From Rhodoferax sp. GW822-FHT02A01 (GTDB taxonomy: Bacteria; Pseudomonadota; Gammaproteobacteria; Burkholderiales; Burkholderiaceae_C): a stretch of DNA of 64,000 nucleotides. The translations under genes were made by a program, and so were the position numbers. The stretch lies in contig NZ_CP152376.1 of assembly GCF_038784515.1 (NCBI RefSeq), positions 1,798,001 through 1,862,000 of the forward strand, written 5' to 3'. The stretch's first letter is position 1. Each line of letters begins with the position of its first letter. Shown piece by piece: positions 29,667 to 39,628 of this stretch. A model generated the notes under the pieces. That model saw nothing but the letters and a program-made list of their open reading frames with translations, made no database searches and was not told the DNA's origin.

Positions 29667-30749
29667 TCAGAACTTGCCGAAGACAAAGGCGGTGGGCACC
29701 TCGATGCCTTCAACAGACTCCACCAGACGCAGCAGCGGCTTGAGCGCCATGTAGCGGCTGCAGGTGGAGCGGATGTAGTGGATGAAGCGTGGCGTATCAG
29801 CCAGGTACTGCGGCTTGCCGTCGCGCAGGGTCAGGCGCGCAAAAATGCCGGCGACCTTGAGGTGGCGTTGCAGGCCCATCCATTCCACGCCCTGGTAGAA
29901 AGCGCCGAAGTCATCCCCCACGGGCAGCCCGGCCTTGCGCGCCTTTTGCCAATAGCGCACGGTGACGTCCAGGCAGAACTCTTCTTCCCAGGTCAGGAAA
30001 GCGTCGCGCATCAGGCTGGCAATGTCGTAGGTGATGGGGCCGTACACCGCGTCCTGAAAATCCAGCACGCCCATGCCCTGGGGCGACATCATCAGATTGC
30101 GCGGCATGAAGTCCCGGTGCACGTACACGCTGGGCCAGCTCAGGTTGTTCTGGATGATGCGCTCAAACGCTTCGTCCAGCGTTGCGCGCTGCTTGCTGTC
30201 GAGCTCCACCTTGCGGTGCCGGACGATATACCACTGCGGGAATAGCTCCAGTTCGCGGCGCAGCAGCGGCTTGTCATAGGGGGGTAACACTTCCGGTTGC
30301 GAAGCCAGTTGCCACTGCAGCAGCTGGTCCACGGCCTGCAGGTACCAGTCCAGCGGCGGTGGGGCCTGCAGGTCCATGCTTTGCAGCATGGTCTTGGAGC
30401 CCAGGTCGGTCAGCAGCAGGAAGCCGTGCGGCTCGTCCCAGGCCAGCACCTCGGGCACGCGCAAACCGGCGGCCTGCATCAATTGGCCGACCTTTACAAA
30501 AGGTTTGCAGTCCTCCTTGTCGGGTGGTGCGTCCATGATGACCAGACTGCCGCGACCGCTTTCGATGCGCAGGTAGCGACGGAAGCTGGCGTCGGCCGAG
30601 GCCAGGCGCAAGCTGGATGGTTCCAGGGCCAGTTCGGTGGGCAGGCTGCCAAGCCATTGCTGGAACTGCGCTTGCCGTTGCGGGTCGGGCCAGTGCGGCA
30701 GCTTGTCCTTGTCTGGGGCGGGGGATGGTACGGCGGGTGGGTTGCTCAT
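29667..30749 (-). CDS. amgK: Anomeric N-acetylmuramate/N-acetylglucosamine kinase
   Basis: A 360-aa aminoglycoside-phosphotransferase-fold kinase. It has the catalytic loop YVHRDFMPRNLMM and the metal-binding LDFQDAVYGPITYDIASL. AmgK phosphorylates recycled MurNAc and GlcNAc at C1, and MurU then makes UDP-MurNAc; this bypass gives intrinsic fosfomycin tolerance in pseudomonads. The position upstream of and divergent from lptD-surA is the same as in pseudomonads, where murU is next to it. Here murU is about 24 kb away (54730-55485). Confidence 0.88.
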   Translation of the reverse strand: MSNPPAVPSPAPDKDKLPHWPDPQRQAQFQQWLGSLPTELALEPSSLRLASADASFRRYLRIESGRGSLVIMDAPPDKEDCKPFVKVGQLMQAAGLRVPEVLAWDEPHGFLLLTDLGSKTMLQSMDLQAPPPLDWYLQAVDQLLQWQLASQPEVLPPYDKPLLRRELELFPQWYIVRHRKVELDSKQRATLDEAFERIIQNNLSWPSVYVHRDFMPRNLMMSPQGMGVLDFQDAVYGPITYDIASLMRDAFLTWEEEFCLDVTVRYWQKARKAGLPVGDDFGAFYQGVEWMGLQRHLKVAGIFARLTLRDGKPQYLADTPRFIHYIRSTCSRYMALKPLLRLVESVEGIEVPTAFVFGKF

Positions 30750-30823
30750 GGATAATCCATTCTACAAAGCCCGCCTACACTCCGCCCCTCTTCTACGCCT
30801 TCATCATCGCGCCTGCTGTCTCC

Positions 30824-33211
30824 ATGTTGCCTTTTCCCCGAGCGTTTCGTTGCACGCCGCAGCGCCTGTGCCTTGCTGTTGTGCAATGCCTGACGGCGTG
30901 GGGCAGTGTGCAGGCCAGCCTGGCACAGACCCAAACGTCTTCGGACCAGGGATTGCAGCTCAAACCCACACCCGCCTTGAGCGAGGAACTGACTTCCGCG
31001 CAGCGCCGTGAATCACCGGTATTTCTGCGTGGGGATACGGTCTCAGGGCGCACCGATCTGGAAACCGTCATACAGGGCAACGCCGAGTTGCGCAAGGCCG
31101 ATACCGTAATACGTGCCGACCGGCTGGAGTACAACCAGCCCAGCGACCAGGCGCGCGCCAGCGGGAATGTGCGGATCTACCGCAATGGCAACCTGTACGA
31201 AGGCCCGCTCATGGAGATCCAGGTCGAGAGCTTTGAGGGATTCTTCCAGCAACCGTCCTACCACTTTGGCAAGAACGATGCCCATGGCGAAGCCTCACGT
31301 GCCGACTTTCTGGACGAGTCCCACACCGTGGTGCACGACGCCACCTACACCACTTGCAGGCGCCTGCCTGGCCCGAGCTGGATGCCGGATTGGGTTTTGC
31401 GCGCCACCACCATCACACTGGACAATGACGAAGAAGAGGGACTGGCCGAAGGTGCCTATCTGAGCTTCAAGGGTGTCCCCATTTTGCCGGTGCCCGCCAT
31501 TGGCTTTCCCCTGACCGAGAAGCGTCGCTCGGGCTTCTTGCCGTTGACGGTGGGTTTTGACAACGTCAGCGGCACCACCGTGGCCGTGCCGTACTACTGG
31601 AACATTGCGCCCAATCGCGATGCCACCATCACCCCGACGCTGATGGCCTCCCGTGGTGTGGATGTGGCAGCCAACTTCCGTTACCTGGAGCCTACCTACA
31701 ACGGACGGCTGTTCGTGGACAGCATGCCCGGCGACAAGATGCGCGATCTGGATCGCTGGGGTCTGGTGTTCGTCCACAACGACACGATCAACACCGGCAT
31801 TCCCAATGTGGCGCCCGTGACACTGGCGATGAATATCAACCGGGTCAGTGACAACAACTACTGGCGCGATTTCAGCAGTCCGGAAACGACACTGACACAG
31901 CGTCTTCTGTCGGGAGACATTCTGGCCAGCTGGTCGTCCGGCCCAGTCAGCGGGACGGTGCACATGCTGCAATGGCAGACCTTGCAGGACCCGGATGCGC
32001 CCATCGTCCCGCCCTATGACCGCATGCCACAGATCACGGCGCACTATGGCAAGAACAATGTCAGTGGTTTTGACTACTCGCTGGATGGTGACTTCACCCA
32101 GTTCCAGGCAGACAGCCACTTGACAGGGCAGCCCAACGCCCAGCGTACCTTCGCCCTGATGCAGGTGAGTCGTCCCTGGCTGGCCCCTGAAGGCTACATA
32201 ACGCCCAAACTGCAATTGCATGCAACCAGCTACCAGTTTGATTCCATGCTGAGTGATGGCAGCCAGTCCGCCAACAGCGTGGTGCCCACTTTCAGTCTGG
32301 ACAGCGGCCTGGTATTTGAGCGGGAGAGCACGCTCCTGGGACGCAACTATGTGCAGACCCTGGAGCCACGGGCGTTCTATGTGTACACGCCCTACGTCAA
32401 TCAAAGCATGCTGCCCAACTATGACACCGGGGCAGCAGATTTCAACTTTGCCAGCATCTACACGGAAAACGCTTATGTCGGCAACGACAAGATTTCCGAT
32501 AACAACCTGCTGACTCTGGGTGTCACCACACGTTTCCTGGACCCCGACAGCGGTGCGCAATACGCCCGCTTTGCCATTGCGCAACGCTTGCGCATGGAAG
32601 AGCAACGGGTGACGATCAATAGCAGCACCGATACGGCCAAGGCGGGGCTGAGTGACTTGCTCTTGGGCGCGGAAGTCAATCTCAATGAGCGCTGGGCCCT
32701 GGACACCACCACCCAGTACAACCCGCTGACGGACCAGTCGGTGCGCTCCACCATAGGTGCGCGGTACAACCCCAGCCCTTATCGGGTCATCAATGCGGCC
32801 TACCGCTTCCAGCGCGACGTAAGCGAACAGATCGACGTGAGCTGGCAATGGCCCATCAATGACCTGTGGGGTGATCGGGGGCAGGATCTGGGCGCCGGGC
32901 GTGGACAAGGTGAAGGTCGCTATTACGCGGTGGGCCGCATGAACTACAGCATGGACCAGAGCAAGCTCACCGACACCATTCTGGGCGTCGAGTACGATGC
33001 GGGTTGCTGGTTGGGCCGCGTGGTGTTTTCCCGTTTGCAGACCAGCACCTCTTCTGCGGTGGAGCGTTGGGTGTTCCAATTGGAGTTTGTAGGATTTACA
33101 CGCGTAGGTACGGCGGATCCGACATCGACCTTGAAGCAAAATATTTCCCGCTATCAGAATTTGCGCAATTCCGGCTCCGCCGACACCAGTCGCTTCAGCA
33201 ACTACGAATAA
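30824..33211 (+). CDS. lptD: LPS-assembly protein LptD
   Basis: Outer-membrane beta-barrel (795 aa) that inserts LPS into the outer leaflet with LptE. The ATG at 30824 is followed by a signal-like segment (LCLAVVQCLTAWGSVQASLAQ). The N-terminal jellyroll domain (RADRLEYNQPSDQARASGNVRIYRNG) resembles LptA. The barrel domain follows, with a YSMDQSKLTDTILGVEYDAGCW segment near the end. surA starts three bases after the stop, so this is the lptD-surA operon. Confidence 0.95.
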   Translation: MLPFPRAFRCTPQRLCLAVVQCLTAWGSVQASLAQTQTSSDQGLQLKPTPALSEELTSAQRRESPVFLRGDTVSGRTDLETVIQGNAELRKADTVIRADRLEYNQPSDQARASGNVRIYRNGNLYEGPLMEIQVESFEGFFQQPSYHFGKNDAHGEASRADFLDESHTVVHDATYTTCRRLPGPSWMPDWVLRATTITLDNDEEEGLAEGAYLSFKGVPILPVPAIGFPLTEKRRSGFLPLTVGFDNVSGTTVAVPYYWNIAPNRDATITPTLMASRGVDVAANFRYLEPTYNGRLFVDSMPGDKMRDLDRWGLVFVHNDTINTGIPNVAPVTLAMNINRVSDNNYWRDFSSPETTLTQRLLSGDILASWSSGPVSGTVHMLQWQTLQDPDAPIVPPYDRMPQITAHYGKNNVSGFDYSLDGDFTQFQADSHLTGQPNAQRTFALMQVSRPWLAPEGYITPKLQLHATSYQFDSMLSDGSQSANSVVPTFSLDSGLVFERESTLLGRNYVQTLEPRAFYVYTPYVNQSMLPNYDTGAADFNFASIYTENAYVGNDKISDNNLLTLGVTTRFLDPDSGAQYARFAIAQRLRMEEQRVTINSSTDTAKAGLSDLLLGAEVNLNERWALDTTTQYNPLTDQSVRSTIGARYNPSPYRVINAAYRFQRDVSEQIDVSWQWPINDLWGDRGQDLGAGRGQGEGRYYAVGRMNYSMDQSKLTDTILGVEYDAGCWLGRVVFSRLQTSTSSAVERWVFQLEFVGFTRVGTADPTSTLKQNISRYQNLRNSGSADTSRFSNYE

Positions 33212-33213
33212 GA

Positions 33214-34527
33214 ATGCTTATGAATTTCCGCCTCAGAACCCTGGCCTTGCTTGCTTCGGCAGTATTGCTGAGCCAGTCCGGATTGGCCCAGCCAGCGCAG
33301 TCGGCCGACTTCGTGGTTGCGGTGGTCAATTCCGAACCCATTACCAACAGTGAAGTGCGTGCCGCCATGCTGCGCGTGGCGGAGCAGTTCAAGGCCCAGG
33401 GCCAGCCTGTCCCCCCATCGGAAGAGCTGAGAAAAGGCGTGCTGGAGCGGCTTATCAGTGATCGCGCACAACTGCATATGGCGGCGGAATTCGGCATCCG
33501 TGTTGACGAAACCACTGTGGATGCAGCAGAGCAAAACCTGGCGCAGCAGAACTCTCTGAGCGTGGAGGCATTTCGCCAGCGCATGGCCAAGGCGGGAGTG
33601 TCCGCAACGACATTGCGCGACCAGTTGCGCGACCAGATCACGCTCACTCGCCTGCGTGAGCGGGAGGTGGACTCCCGTGTCCGTATTTCCGATCAGGATG
33701 TGGACCGGGCCATTGCAGAGCAGCAGGCCGCCAATAACGACCCGATGGCGCAGGAAATCAACCTGGCGCAATTACTGGTGGCTGTGCCGGAGCGGGCGGA
33801 CGCAACTTTGGTATCGCAATTGCAGGCGCAGGCGCAGGCGTTGCTGGTGCGCATCCGCTTGGGGGAGGACTTTGCGACGCTGGTCAAGCAGTATTCCGAT
33901 GCGGACCGTAGCAACGGTGGCCAGTTCGGGCTGCGGCGTGGTGATCGCTATCCGGCTTCATTTGTGCAGGCCACGCAAAACGTTGCCGTAGGCGCGGTGT
34001 CTGACTTGGTTCGCTCGGGCGCGGGCTTTCACATTCTCAAGGTGGTGGAGCGGCGTGCACCCACCAACCTGGTCAAGACCATTACGCAAACCCGGGCTCG
34101 TCACATCCTGCTGCGCACCTCGCCGCAGCTGTCCGTCGCAGCAGCTACCCAGCGCTTGAATGAATTGCGCCAGCGCATACTCGATGGCAAGACCGACTTT
34201 GCCACGGCCGCGCGCGAAAACTCCCAGGATGGTTCTGCGTCGCAGGGCGGGGATCTGGGTTGGGCCAGTCCGGGCATGTTTGTGCCGGAATTCGAGGCAA
34301 CCATGAACGCCCTGGCCGAAGGGGAAATCAGCAAACCCTTTGTGTCGCGCTTTGGTGTGCATCTGATTCAGGTCAACGACAGGCGCCGCGTCGACCTGAG
34401 TCCGCGTGACGTGCGCGAGCTGGTGCGCAACCAGCTGCGTGAAGCCAAGCTCGAGGAAGCGTATGCAGCCTGGGCTAAGGACGTGCGCGAGCGCGCCTAC
34501 GTGGAGCTGCGCGAGCCGCCGCAATAA
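33214..34527 (+). CDS. surA: Periplasmic chaperone and peptidyl-prolyl isomerase SurA
   Basis: A 437-aa periplasmic chaperone for outer-membrane proteins, including LptD. It has a Sec signal (LRTLALLASAVLLSQSGLAQ), a SurA N-terminal domain and two parvulin domains (about 180-285 and 295-400; the second contains RARHILLRTSP and GGDLGWASPGMFVPEFE). The start may be ATG 33214 or ATG 33220. Confidence 0.95.
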   Translation: MLMNFRLRTLALLASAVLLSQSGLAQPAQSADFVVAVVNSEPITNSEVRAAMLRVAEQFKAQGQPVPPSEELRKGVLERLISDRAQLHMAAEFGIRVDETTVDAAEQNLAQQNSLSVEAFRQRMAKAGVSATTLRDQLRDQITLTRLREREVDSRVRISDQDVDRAIAEQQAANNDPMAQEINLAQLLVAVPERADATLVSQLQAQAQALLVRIRLGEDFATLVKQYSDADRSNGGQFGLRRGDRYPASFVQATQNVAVGAVSDLVRSGAGFHILKVVERRAPTNLVKTITQTRARHILLRTSPQLSVAAATQRLNELRQRILDGKTDFATAARENSQDGSASQGGDLGWASPGMFVPEFEATMNALAEGEISKPFVSRFGVHLIQVNDRRRVDLSPRDVRELVRNQLREAKLEEAYAAWAKDVRERAYVELREPPQ

Positions 34528-34530
34528 ACC

Positions 34531-35298
34531 ATGAAGCATATTGCGCGCAAGCGCTTCGGCCAGCACTTCCTGTCGGACGCGGGGATCATTGACGCCATCG
34601 TGCGCGCCATTGCGCCCCAGGCCGGGCAGCGCATGGTGGAAATCGGCCCGGGCCTTGCAGCCTTGACCCAACCGCTGGTGGAACGCCTGGGGCATCTGAC
34701 GGTGATTGAGCTGGATCGCGATCTGGCGCAGCGCCTGCGCGCCCATGGTCAACTGACGGTGATCGAGTCCGACGTACTCAAGGTCGATTTCAGCCGCATC
34801 GAGGCCGTGCCTTCGCAGGCTGCAGGCAAGTGGCGCGTGGTGGGCAATCTGCCCTACAACATCTCCACTCCCATCCTGTTTCATCTGCTGGGCTACGTGG
34901 ACTTCATAGAAGACCAGCACTTCATGCTGCAAAAGGAAGTGATTGACCGCATGGTGGCGCAACCCAGCACGTCGGCCTACGGGCGTCTGAGTGTGATGCT
35001 GCAGTGGCGCTACGCCATGGAAGACGTGTTGTTTGTGCCACCTGAGAGCTTTGATCCGCCGCCGCGGGTCGACAGTGCGGTGGTGCGCATGGTGCCCTGG
35101 GAGCAGCCGGCTGAGCTGGACGTGCAGTTGCTGAGCGAACTGGTGCAAGTGGCTTTCAGCCAGCGTCGCAAGCTGCTGCGCCACACGCTGGGCCGCTGGC
35201 TGGAGGAAAAAGGCTTCTCGGGCGATTTCGATGTGCAACGCCGTGCCGAAGAGGTACCGGTTGCGCAATACACGGCGCTGGCCCAGCAAATTCGCTAA
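34531..35298 (+). CDS. rsmA: 16S rRNA dimethyladenosine transferase
   Basis: Dimethylates A1518 and A1519 of 16S rRNA. The 255-aa protein has [10 protein letters not shown] at the N-terminus, the SAM-binding [10 protein letters not shown] and the catalytic NLPYNIS. It begins three bases after surA. In many proteobacteria pdxA sits between surA and rsmA; it is absent here. Confidence 0.96.
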   Translation: MKHIARKRFGQHFLSDAGIIDAIVRAIAPQAGQRMVEIGPGLAALTQPLVERLGHLTVIELDRDLAQRLRAHGQLTVIESDVLKVDFSRIEAVPSQAAGKWRVVGNLPYNISTPILFHLLGYVDFIEDQHFMLQKEVIDRMVAQPSTSAYGRLSVMLQWRYAMEDVLFVPPESFDPPPRVDSAVVRMVPWEQPAELDVQLLSELVQVAFSQRRKLLRHTLGRWLEEKGFSGDFDVQRRAEEVPVAQYTALAQQIR

Positions 35299-35372
35299 AT
35301 TCTGCATTGGCTGTTTTATGATGGTGCGCGCAGTTCGCCGCACCAGACCATATGCAAGATAAGGGGATACCC

Positions 35373-36227
35373 ATGAAGAAGAGGCTCAACGCGCTGCTGG
35401 CGGCGGCGCTCGCGATTTTTCTGGGTTTGATGAGTGGGGGAGCGCATGCAGAGCCGCCCAGCTACAACTTTTCGCCCGTCAACCAATACGACATCAACCT
35501 CACCGCGGCGTATTGGAATCCCATCATTGCGTACGTTTCAGAAAAGAGCGGTGTCAAACTCAATCTGAAAATCGGGCGTACCTCGGCTGACACCACAAGC
35601 TTTGTTCTGGCCAAGGAGGTGGAGTTTGTCTTCAGCAACCATTTGTTCAGTCCGGAGCGCGAGCAGTTGGGCTGGAAGGTATTTGGCCGCCGCAACACAC
35701 CTACCGTGCAAGGGCAGATAGTAGTGCCAGCAGACTCTCCCATTACCGACATTGCGCAGCTCAAGGGGCAGGAAGTCGCCTTTGCAGGGCCCGAGGCCTT
35801 CATCATCTACAAAGTACCCTACGCGTACCTGCTCTCCAAGAATGTTGACGTGAAAGTGGTTTTTGCAGGCAATCAGAATGCCGCCTTCGCCCAGTTGTTT
35901 GCTGGCAAGGTGGTTGCCAGTGGCGGCAATTCACAACTGGTGGACGGCTATTCCCGGCGCGAAGGAAAGAAGTTCCGTGTTCTTTGGAGTTCCGAGCCCT
36001 TTCAGGATCTGGCGCTGATGGCATCCAGCAAAGTACCCGAGGCGGATGTGCGCAAGGTGGCTGCAGCGTTCATTGACATGTACAAGGACCCCAAAGGGCG
36101 CGACATCCTGCATCAGGCGTCCAAGGAGGTTGGACTGCCCAACGACGCATATTTTGTGGCCGCCAGCGCGGCCGACTACGCAGCCTACAAGCGCTTCTAC
36201 CAGAGCGCACCCGTATCCCTGCACTGA
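35373..36227 (+). CDS. PhnD-like periplasmic substrate-binding protein
   Basis: A 284-aa exported binding protein of the phosphate/phosphite/phosphonate (PhnD-like) family. The signal is KKRLNALLAAALAIFLGLMSGGAHAE; I use the ATG at 35373, which follows an AAGGGG ribosome site. The body has the family pattern (YWNPIIAYVSEKSGVKLNLKI, LKGQEVAFAGPEAFIIYKVP). No transporter genes lie beside it. Instead a hybrid histidine kinase starts 13 bases later, so it probably serves as a ligand sensor for that kinase (inference). Confidence 0.85.
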   Translation: MKKRLNALLAAALAIFLGLMSGGAHAEPPSYNFSPVNQYDINLTAAYWNPIIAYVSEKSGVKLNLKIGRTSADTTSFVLAKEVEFVFSNHLFSPEREQLGWKVFGRRNTPTVQGQIVVPADSPITDIAQLKGQEVAFAGPEAFIIYKVPYAYLLSKNVDVKVVFAGNQNAAFAQLFAGKVVASGGNSQLVDGYSRREGKKFRVLWSSEPFQDLALMASSKVPEADVRKVAAAFIDMYKDPKGRDILHQASKEVGLPNDAYFVAASAADYAAYKRFYQSAPVSLH

Positions 36228-36240
36228 ATAGGCCGCATCC

Positions 36241-39200
36241 ATGACGGTATTGCAGCGTTTTCTCCCGCAGTCCTTGGTGGGACGGGTTTTTTCGCTGTAC
36301 GTGGTGTCCCTGCTGCTCTTCGTGATTGCGGGGCTGGCAATCTTTTACCGCTATCAATTCGTGCAGCAGATGGAAGACCAGTTGCTGGCAGGCGAGATGA
36401 TGGTGAATGTGGCAGCGCAAACCATTGGCGACAGTGCCATCATCGGCGATTACGACACCATTGCCAAGACCTTGGAGCGCGCCATTTCGCAATCGAACTT
36501 CGACAAGGCGCAGTTCATTGATACCAAGGGCGGTGTACTCACTGCCAATCACCACGCCCGCATCTGGGCCACGCCACCGACATGGCTGGTGAATCTGGTC
36601 TCGGGGCGTCTGTTTGACATCAACGAGAACATCCGTGTGGGTGGCAAGGACTACGGTGTTCTGCGCCTGAGTTTTGACGAAACGCAGATCGCCTCCGAGC
36701 TGTGGCGCGTGACCATTTACACCGCGCTGGTGTCACTTGTCGCCCTGTTGGTGGGGGTGGTGCTGATACGCATTCCTCTGAAGCGCTGGCTGGGCAACTT
36801 TGACCGTGTGCGCTCGCATGAAAGTGAGATCCTGGCTGGAAGCATCGACATCCGGGCCTTGCTGGATTCCGATGCCCCGGTGGAAATCCGCCACACCATT
36901 GACATCATCAACCGCGCTGCGGGTCGGCTCTCTGCGCAACGCGAAGAGGCGGAAGTGACGCTCAACGCGATTACCGATGGCGTCTTGCGTACCGATGCGG
37001 ACTACAAGCTGGTGTATTCCAATCCAGCTGCGGACCAGATGCTGGGCCTTGGCGGGCAAAATCTGGCGGGAAGGGATGTGCAGAAGATGCTTCCCACTGC
37101 CTTCAGCGAAGATGCCGAACCCATGCACTGGAAGGTACGGCGACTCGAGGTCACAGGCCCTGCGGGTCAGCGCGTCATTCTGGACACCACCATGTCCACC
37201 ATCTTCTCCAGCAGCAATGTCATTGCGGGCCATGTATTGACCTTTCGCGATGTCACGCGCCAGCACGCGCTGGACCTGCGCCTGCGCAACGAGCTGCAAA
37301 TGCGCCAGCGGGCACTGGATTCGTTGCGGCAGATATTGAGTACGCTGGAAGTGGAGCCCGACAGCGGCACCGTTCCACTGGACGTGGATGACCTAGACAC
37401 GCTGATCAATCGGGTTGTCACACTGATGCGTGAGCGTGAACTCGGTCGGCGTGCGCTGACCAACCAGAAGTTTGCGCTGGACCAGCATGCCATCGTCAGC
37501 ATCACCGATCTGCAGGGCAATATCACGTATGCCAATGGCAAGTTCTCGGAAATCAGCGGCTATTCAGAAGCCGAACTCGTGGGCCAGAACCACCGCATCG
37601 TCAACTCCGGTCATCACTCTGCGGACTTTTTTGCCCATATGTGGATCACCATCAGTCATGGCCAGGTGTGGCATGGCGAGATATGCAACCGCAGCAAGTC
37701 AGGTGCGCGGTACTGGGTTGATGCAACGGTTGTGCCCCTCATGGGCGCGGATGGATTGCCGGAGCAATACATTGCCATTCGCACGGACATTACCGTGCGC
37801 AAGACCATGGAAGCCCGGTTGGCCGAGCAGTTGCGATTTGTGGAAGTATTGCTGGAGGCAACGCCCACGGCCATCTACCTCAAGGATCGCCAAGGACATT
37901 ACCTGCGCTTCAACAAGGCGTTTGAAACGTTGTTTGGCATTGACCGCACCGAGTGGATTGGGCGCTCGGTATTCGAACTCGTACCTGGAGAAGTCGCAGA
38001 GCTGATGCGCGCCAAGGACCAGGAGTTGTTTGAGTCCGGTGCGGTACAAACTTATGAGGCAACCTTTCGCAACCGTAGGACCGGGGAGTTGCGCGAGGGG
38101 CTTTACTGGAAGGCGCCGCTGACGGATGTGGATGGCAAAGTGACAGGCCTGGTCGGAACGATTCTGGATATCACCGAGAAGAATCGGATTGAGCAGGAGC
38201 TGCGCGACGCCAAGCGCAGCGCCGAGGCTGCCAGCCAAGCCAAGAGCGACTTCCTGGCCAATATGAGCCATGAAATCCGCACCCCCATGAATGGCGTCAT
38301 CGGCATGACCGATCTGGCGCTGGACCTGGTGCAAAGCCCTGCACAGCGGGAGTACCTGCAGATCGTCAAAAGCTCGGCGCAGTCCTTAATGGTCATCCTC
38401 AATGACGTGCTGGATTTTTCCAAGATCGAGGCGGGCAAACTCAATATCGAGGCGGTGCGGTTTTCCCTGCGGCAAACCATAGAAGAGACACTGAAGACTC
38501 TGCGCAGCCGGGCGATGCAGAAAGGCCTGGAGCTGCAGAGCACACTGCAACCTGATCTGCCCGATGAGGTCGTGGGAGACCCGGTGCGCCTTGGCCAGGT
38601 ACTGACCAATCTGTGTGACAACGCCATCAAATTCACCAGCAAGGGTGGCGTTTACGTCCATGTGGGTTGTGTTGGGGAAGCGCTTGGCTTCAAGCTGCAA
38701 TTCTCGGTTCGGGATACGGGCATTGGCATTGCTGTAGACAAACAAAAGGACGTGTTTGAAGCGTTCAGCCAGGCCGACACCTCCACCACGCGGCGTTTTG
38801 GTGGAACGGGGTTGGGGCTGACCATTTGCGCACGTCTCGTGGAATTGATGGGGGGGCGGATCTGGCTCGAAAGCTCAGAAGGCCAGGGCAGCACCTTCCA
38901 CTTCACATTGCAGGTGCAAAGTGCGTCCCCTGTGCCCAGTGCCACCACCCAGATCGCCATGGCGGCGCCACAGCCGTCCAAGTCCTTGCAAGTGCTTCTG
39001 GTGGAGGACCACCCGATCAACCAGATGCTGGCCACGACACTGCTCAAGAAATGGGGCCATACGGTGGTCCTGGCCCACAATGGTCAAGAAGCGGTGGACC
39101 TGTTCGGTAGCCGGGGTTGGGACATTGTGCTGATGGACATGCAAATGCCCGTCATGGGTGGCCTGGAAGCCACCCGCCTGATTCGGGCGGAGGAGCCAGC

Positions 39201-39360
39201 AGGTACAAGGACACCCATAGTGGCCATGACTGCCAATGCCATGGAATCTGATCGGCAGGCCTGTCTGGACGCTGGCATGGACGACCATTTGGCCAAGCCC
39301 TTCAATGCGGCTGCACTGCTGGCCAAACTGGAGCGATGGGCTCCAGTGAATACGGATTAA
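36241..39360 (+). CDS. Hybrid sensor histidine kinase/response regulator
   Basis: A 1039-aa inner-membrane signalling protein. TM1 is near residues 15-37, a periplasmic sensor domain at about 38-157, and TM2 near 158-181. Three PAS/PAC domains follow (about 235-350, 405-520, 530-650). The HisKA domain has phospho-acceptor His677 (NMSHEIRTPMNG) and is followed by the HATPase domain (NAIKFTSKGG, DTGIGI, GGTGLGL). The C-terminal receiver has phospho-acceptor Asp966 (LMDMQMPVMGG) and DDHLAKPF. There is no output domain, so the signal must pass to another partner. It is paired with the upstream PhnD-like protein, which probably docks on its periplasmic domain. Confidence 0.93.
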   Translation: MTVLQRFLPQSLVGRVFSLYVVSLLLFVIAGLAIFYRYQFVQQMEDQLLAGEMMVNVAAQTIGDSAIIGDYDTIAKTLERAISQSNFDKAQFIDTKGGVLTANHHARIWATPPTWLVNLVSGRLFDINENIRVGGKDYGVLRLSFDETQIASELWRVTIYTALVSLVALLVGVVLIRIPLKRWLGNFDRVRSHESEILAGSIDIRALLDSDAPVEIRHTIDIINRAAGRLSAQREEAEVTLNAITDGVLRTDADYKLVYSNPAADQMLGLGGQNLAGRDVQKMLPTAFSEDAEPMHWKVRRLEVTGPAGQRVILDTTMSTIFSSSNVIAGHVLTFRDVTRQHALDLRLRNELQMRQRALDSLRQILSTLEVEPDSGTVPLDVDDLDTLINRVVTLMRERELGRRALTNQKFALDQHAIVSITDLQGNITYANGKFSEISGYSEAELVGQNHRIVNSGHHSADFFAHMWITISHGQVWHGEICNRSKSGARYWVDATVVPLMGADGLPEQYIAIRTDITVRKTMEARLAEQLRFVEVLLEATPTAIYLKDRQGHYLRFNKAFETLFGIDRTEWIGRSVFELVPGEVAELMRAKDQELFESGAVQTYEATFRNRRTGELREGLYWKAPLTDVDGKVTGLVGTILDITEKNRIEQELRDAKRSAEAASQAKSDFLANMSHEIRTPMNGVIGMTDLALDLVQSPAQREYLQIVKSSAQSLMVILNDVLDFSKIEAGKLNIEAVRFSLRQTIEETLKTLRSRAMQKGLELQSTLQPDLPDEVVGDPVRLGQVLTNLCDNAIKFTSKGGVYVHVGCVGEALGFKLQFSVRDTGIGIAVDKQKDVFEAFSQADTSTTRRFGGTGLGLTICARLVELMGGRIWLESSEGQGSTFHFTLQVQSASPVPSATTQIAMAAPQPSKSLQVLLVEDHPINQMLATTLLKKWGHTVVLAHNGQEAVDLFGSRGWDIVLMDMQMPVMGGLEATRLIRAEEPAGTRTPIVAMTANAMESDRQACLDAGMDDHLAKPFNAAALLAKLERWAPVNTD

Positions 39361-39381
39361 TGCGCTGAAGGGCCAAAAACA

Positions 39382-39405
39382 AAGGCCCGCTGCTACACGG
39401 GCCTT
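39382..39405 (+). terminator. Hairpin after the hybrid kinase gene
   Basis: Stem AAGGCCCG (39382-39389) with CGGGCCTT (39398-39405), about 20 bases after the kinase stop. It lacks a long T tract, so termination strength is uncertain. Confidence 0.5.
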
Positions 39406-39591
39406 GGTCTATTTCAACGCAAAAAAGGATCAGGCAGCTGCCAGCCAATATCCTGCGTTGAATGGGCTGCTCATGCGTAGAGCCAGTGGGGAAACGTCCA
39501 ACAGCTTGTCTGTGGGCATCTTCTCGCCGGTTTCCGTGAGCGCCTCTGCAGTAACTACCACTTCTGTAGCAGCTCCGCTGTTTGCCTCGTT

Positions 39592-39628
39592 AGCCCGTTC
39601 TGCTTGGCTATTTTGTGCAGAACGGGCT
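39592..39628. repeat. Perfect hairpin overlapping the barstar stop
   Basis: Twelve-base arms AGCCCGTTCTGC (39592-39603) and GCAGAACGGGCT (39617-39628) with a 13-base loop. The barstar stop lies inside the right arm. It may terminate the RNase-barstar transcript, though no T tract follows. Confidence 0.6.

Noticed and set aside
31295..33139. Long open frame (614 codons) on the minus strand opposite lptD
   Set aside because: Antisense shadow of lptD with no ribosome site or domain.
33958..35343. Open frame (461 codons) on the minus strand opposite surA and rsmA
   Set aside because: It spans the junction of two well-supported plus-strand genes; composition is shadow-like.
39592..39628. Integron attC site at the barstar hairpin
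   Set aside because: The flanking bases do not fit the RYYYAAC/GTTRRRY core pair, and no integrase or cassette array is present.
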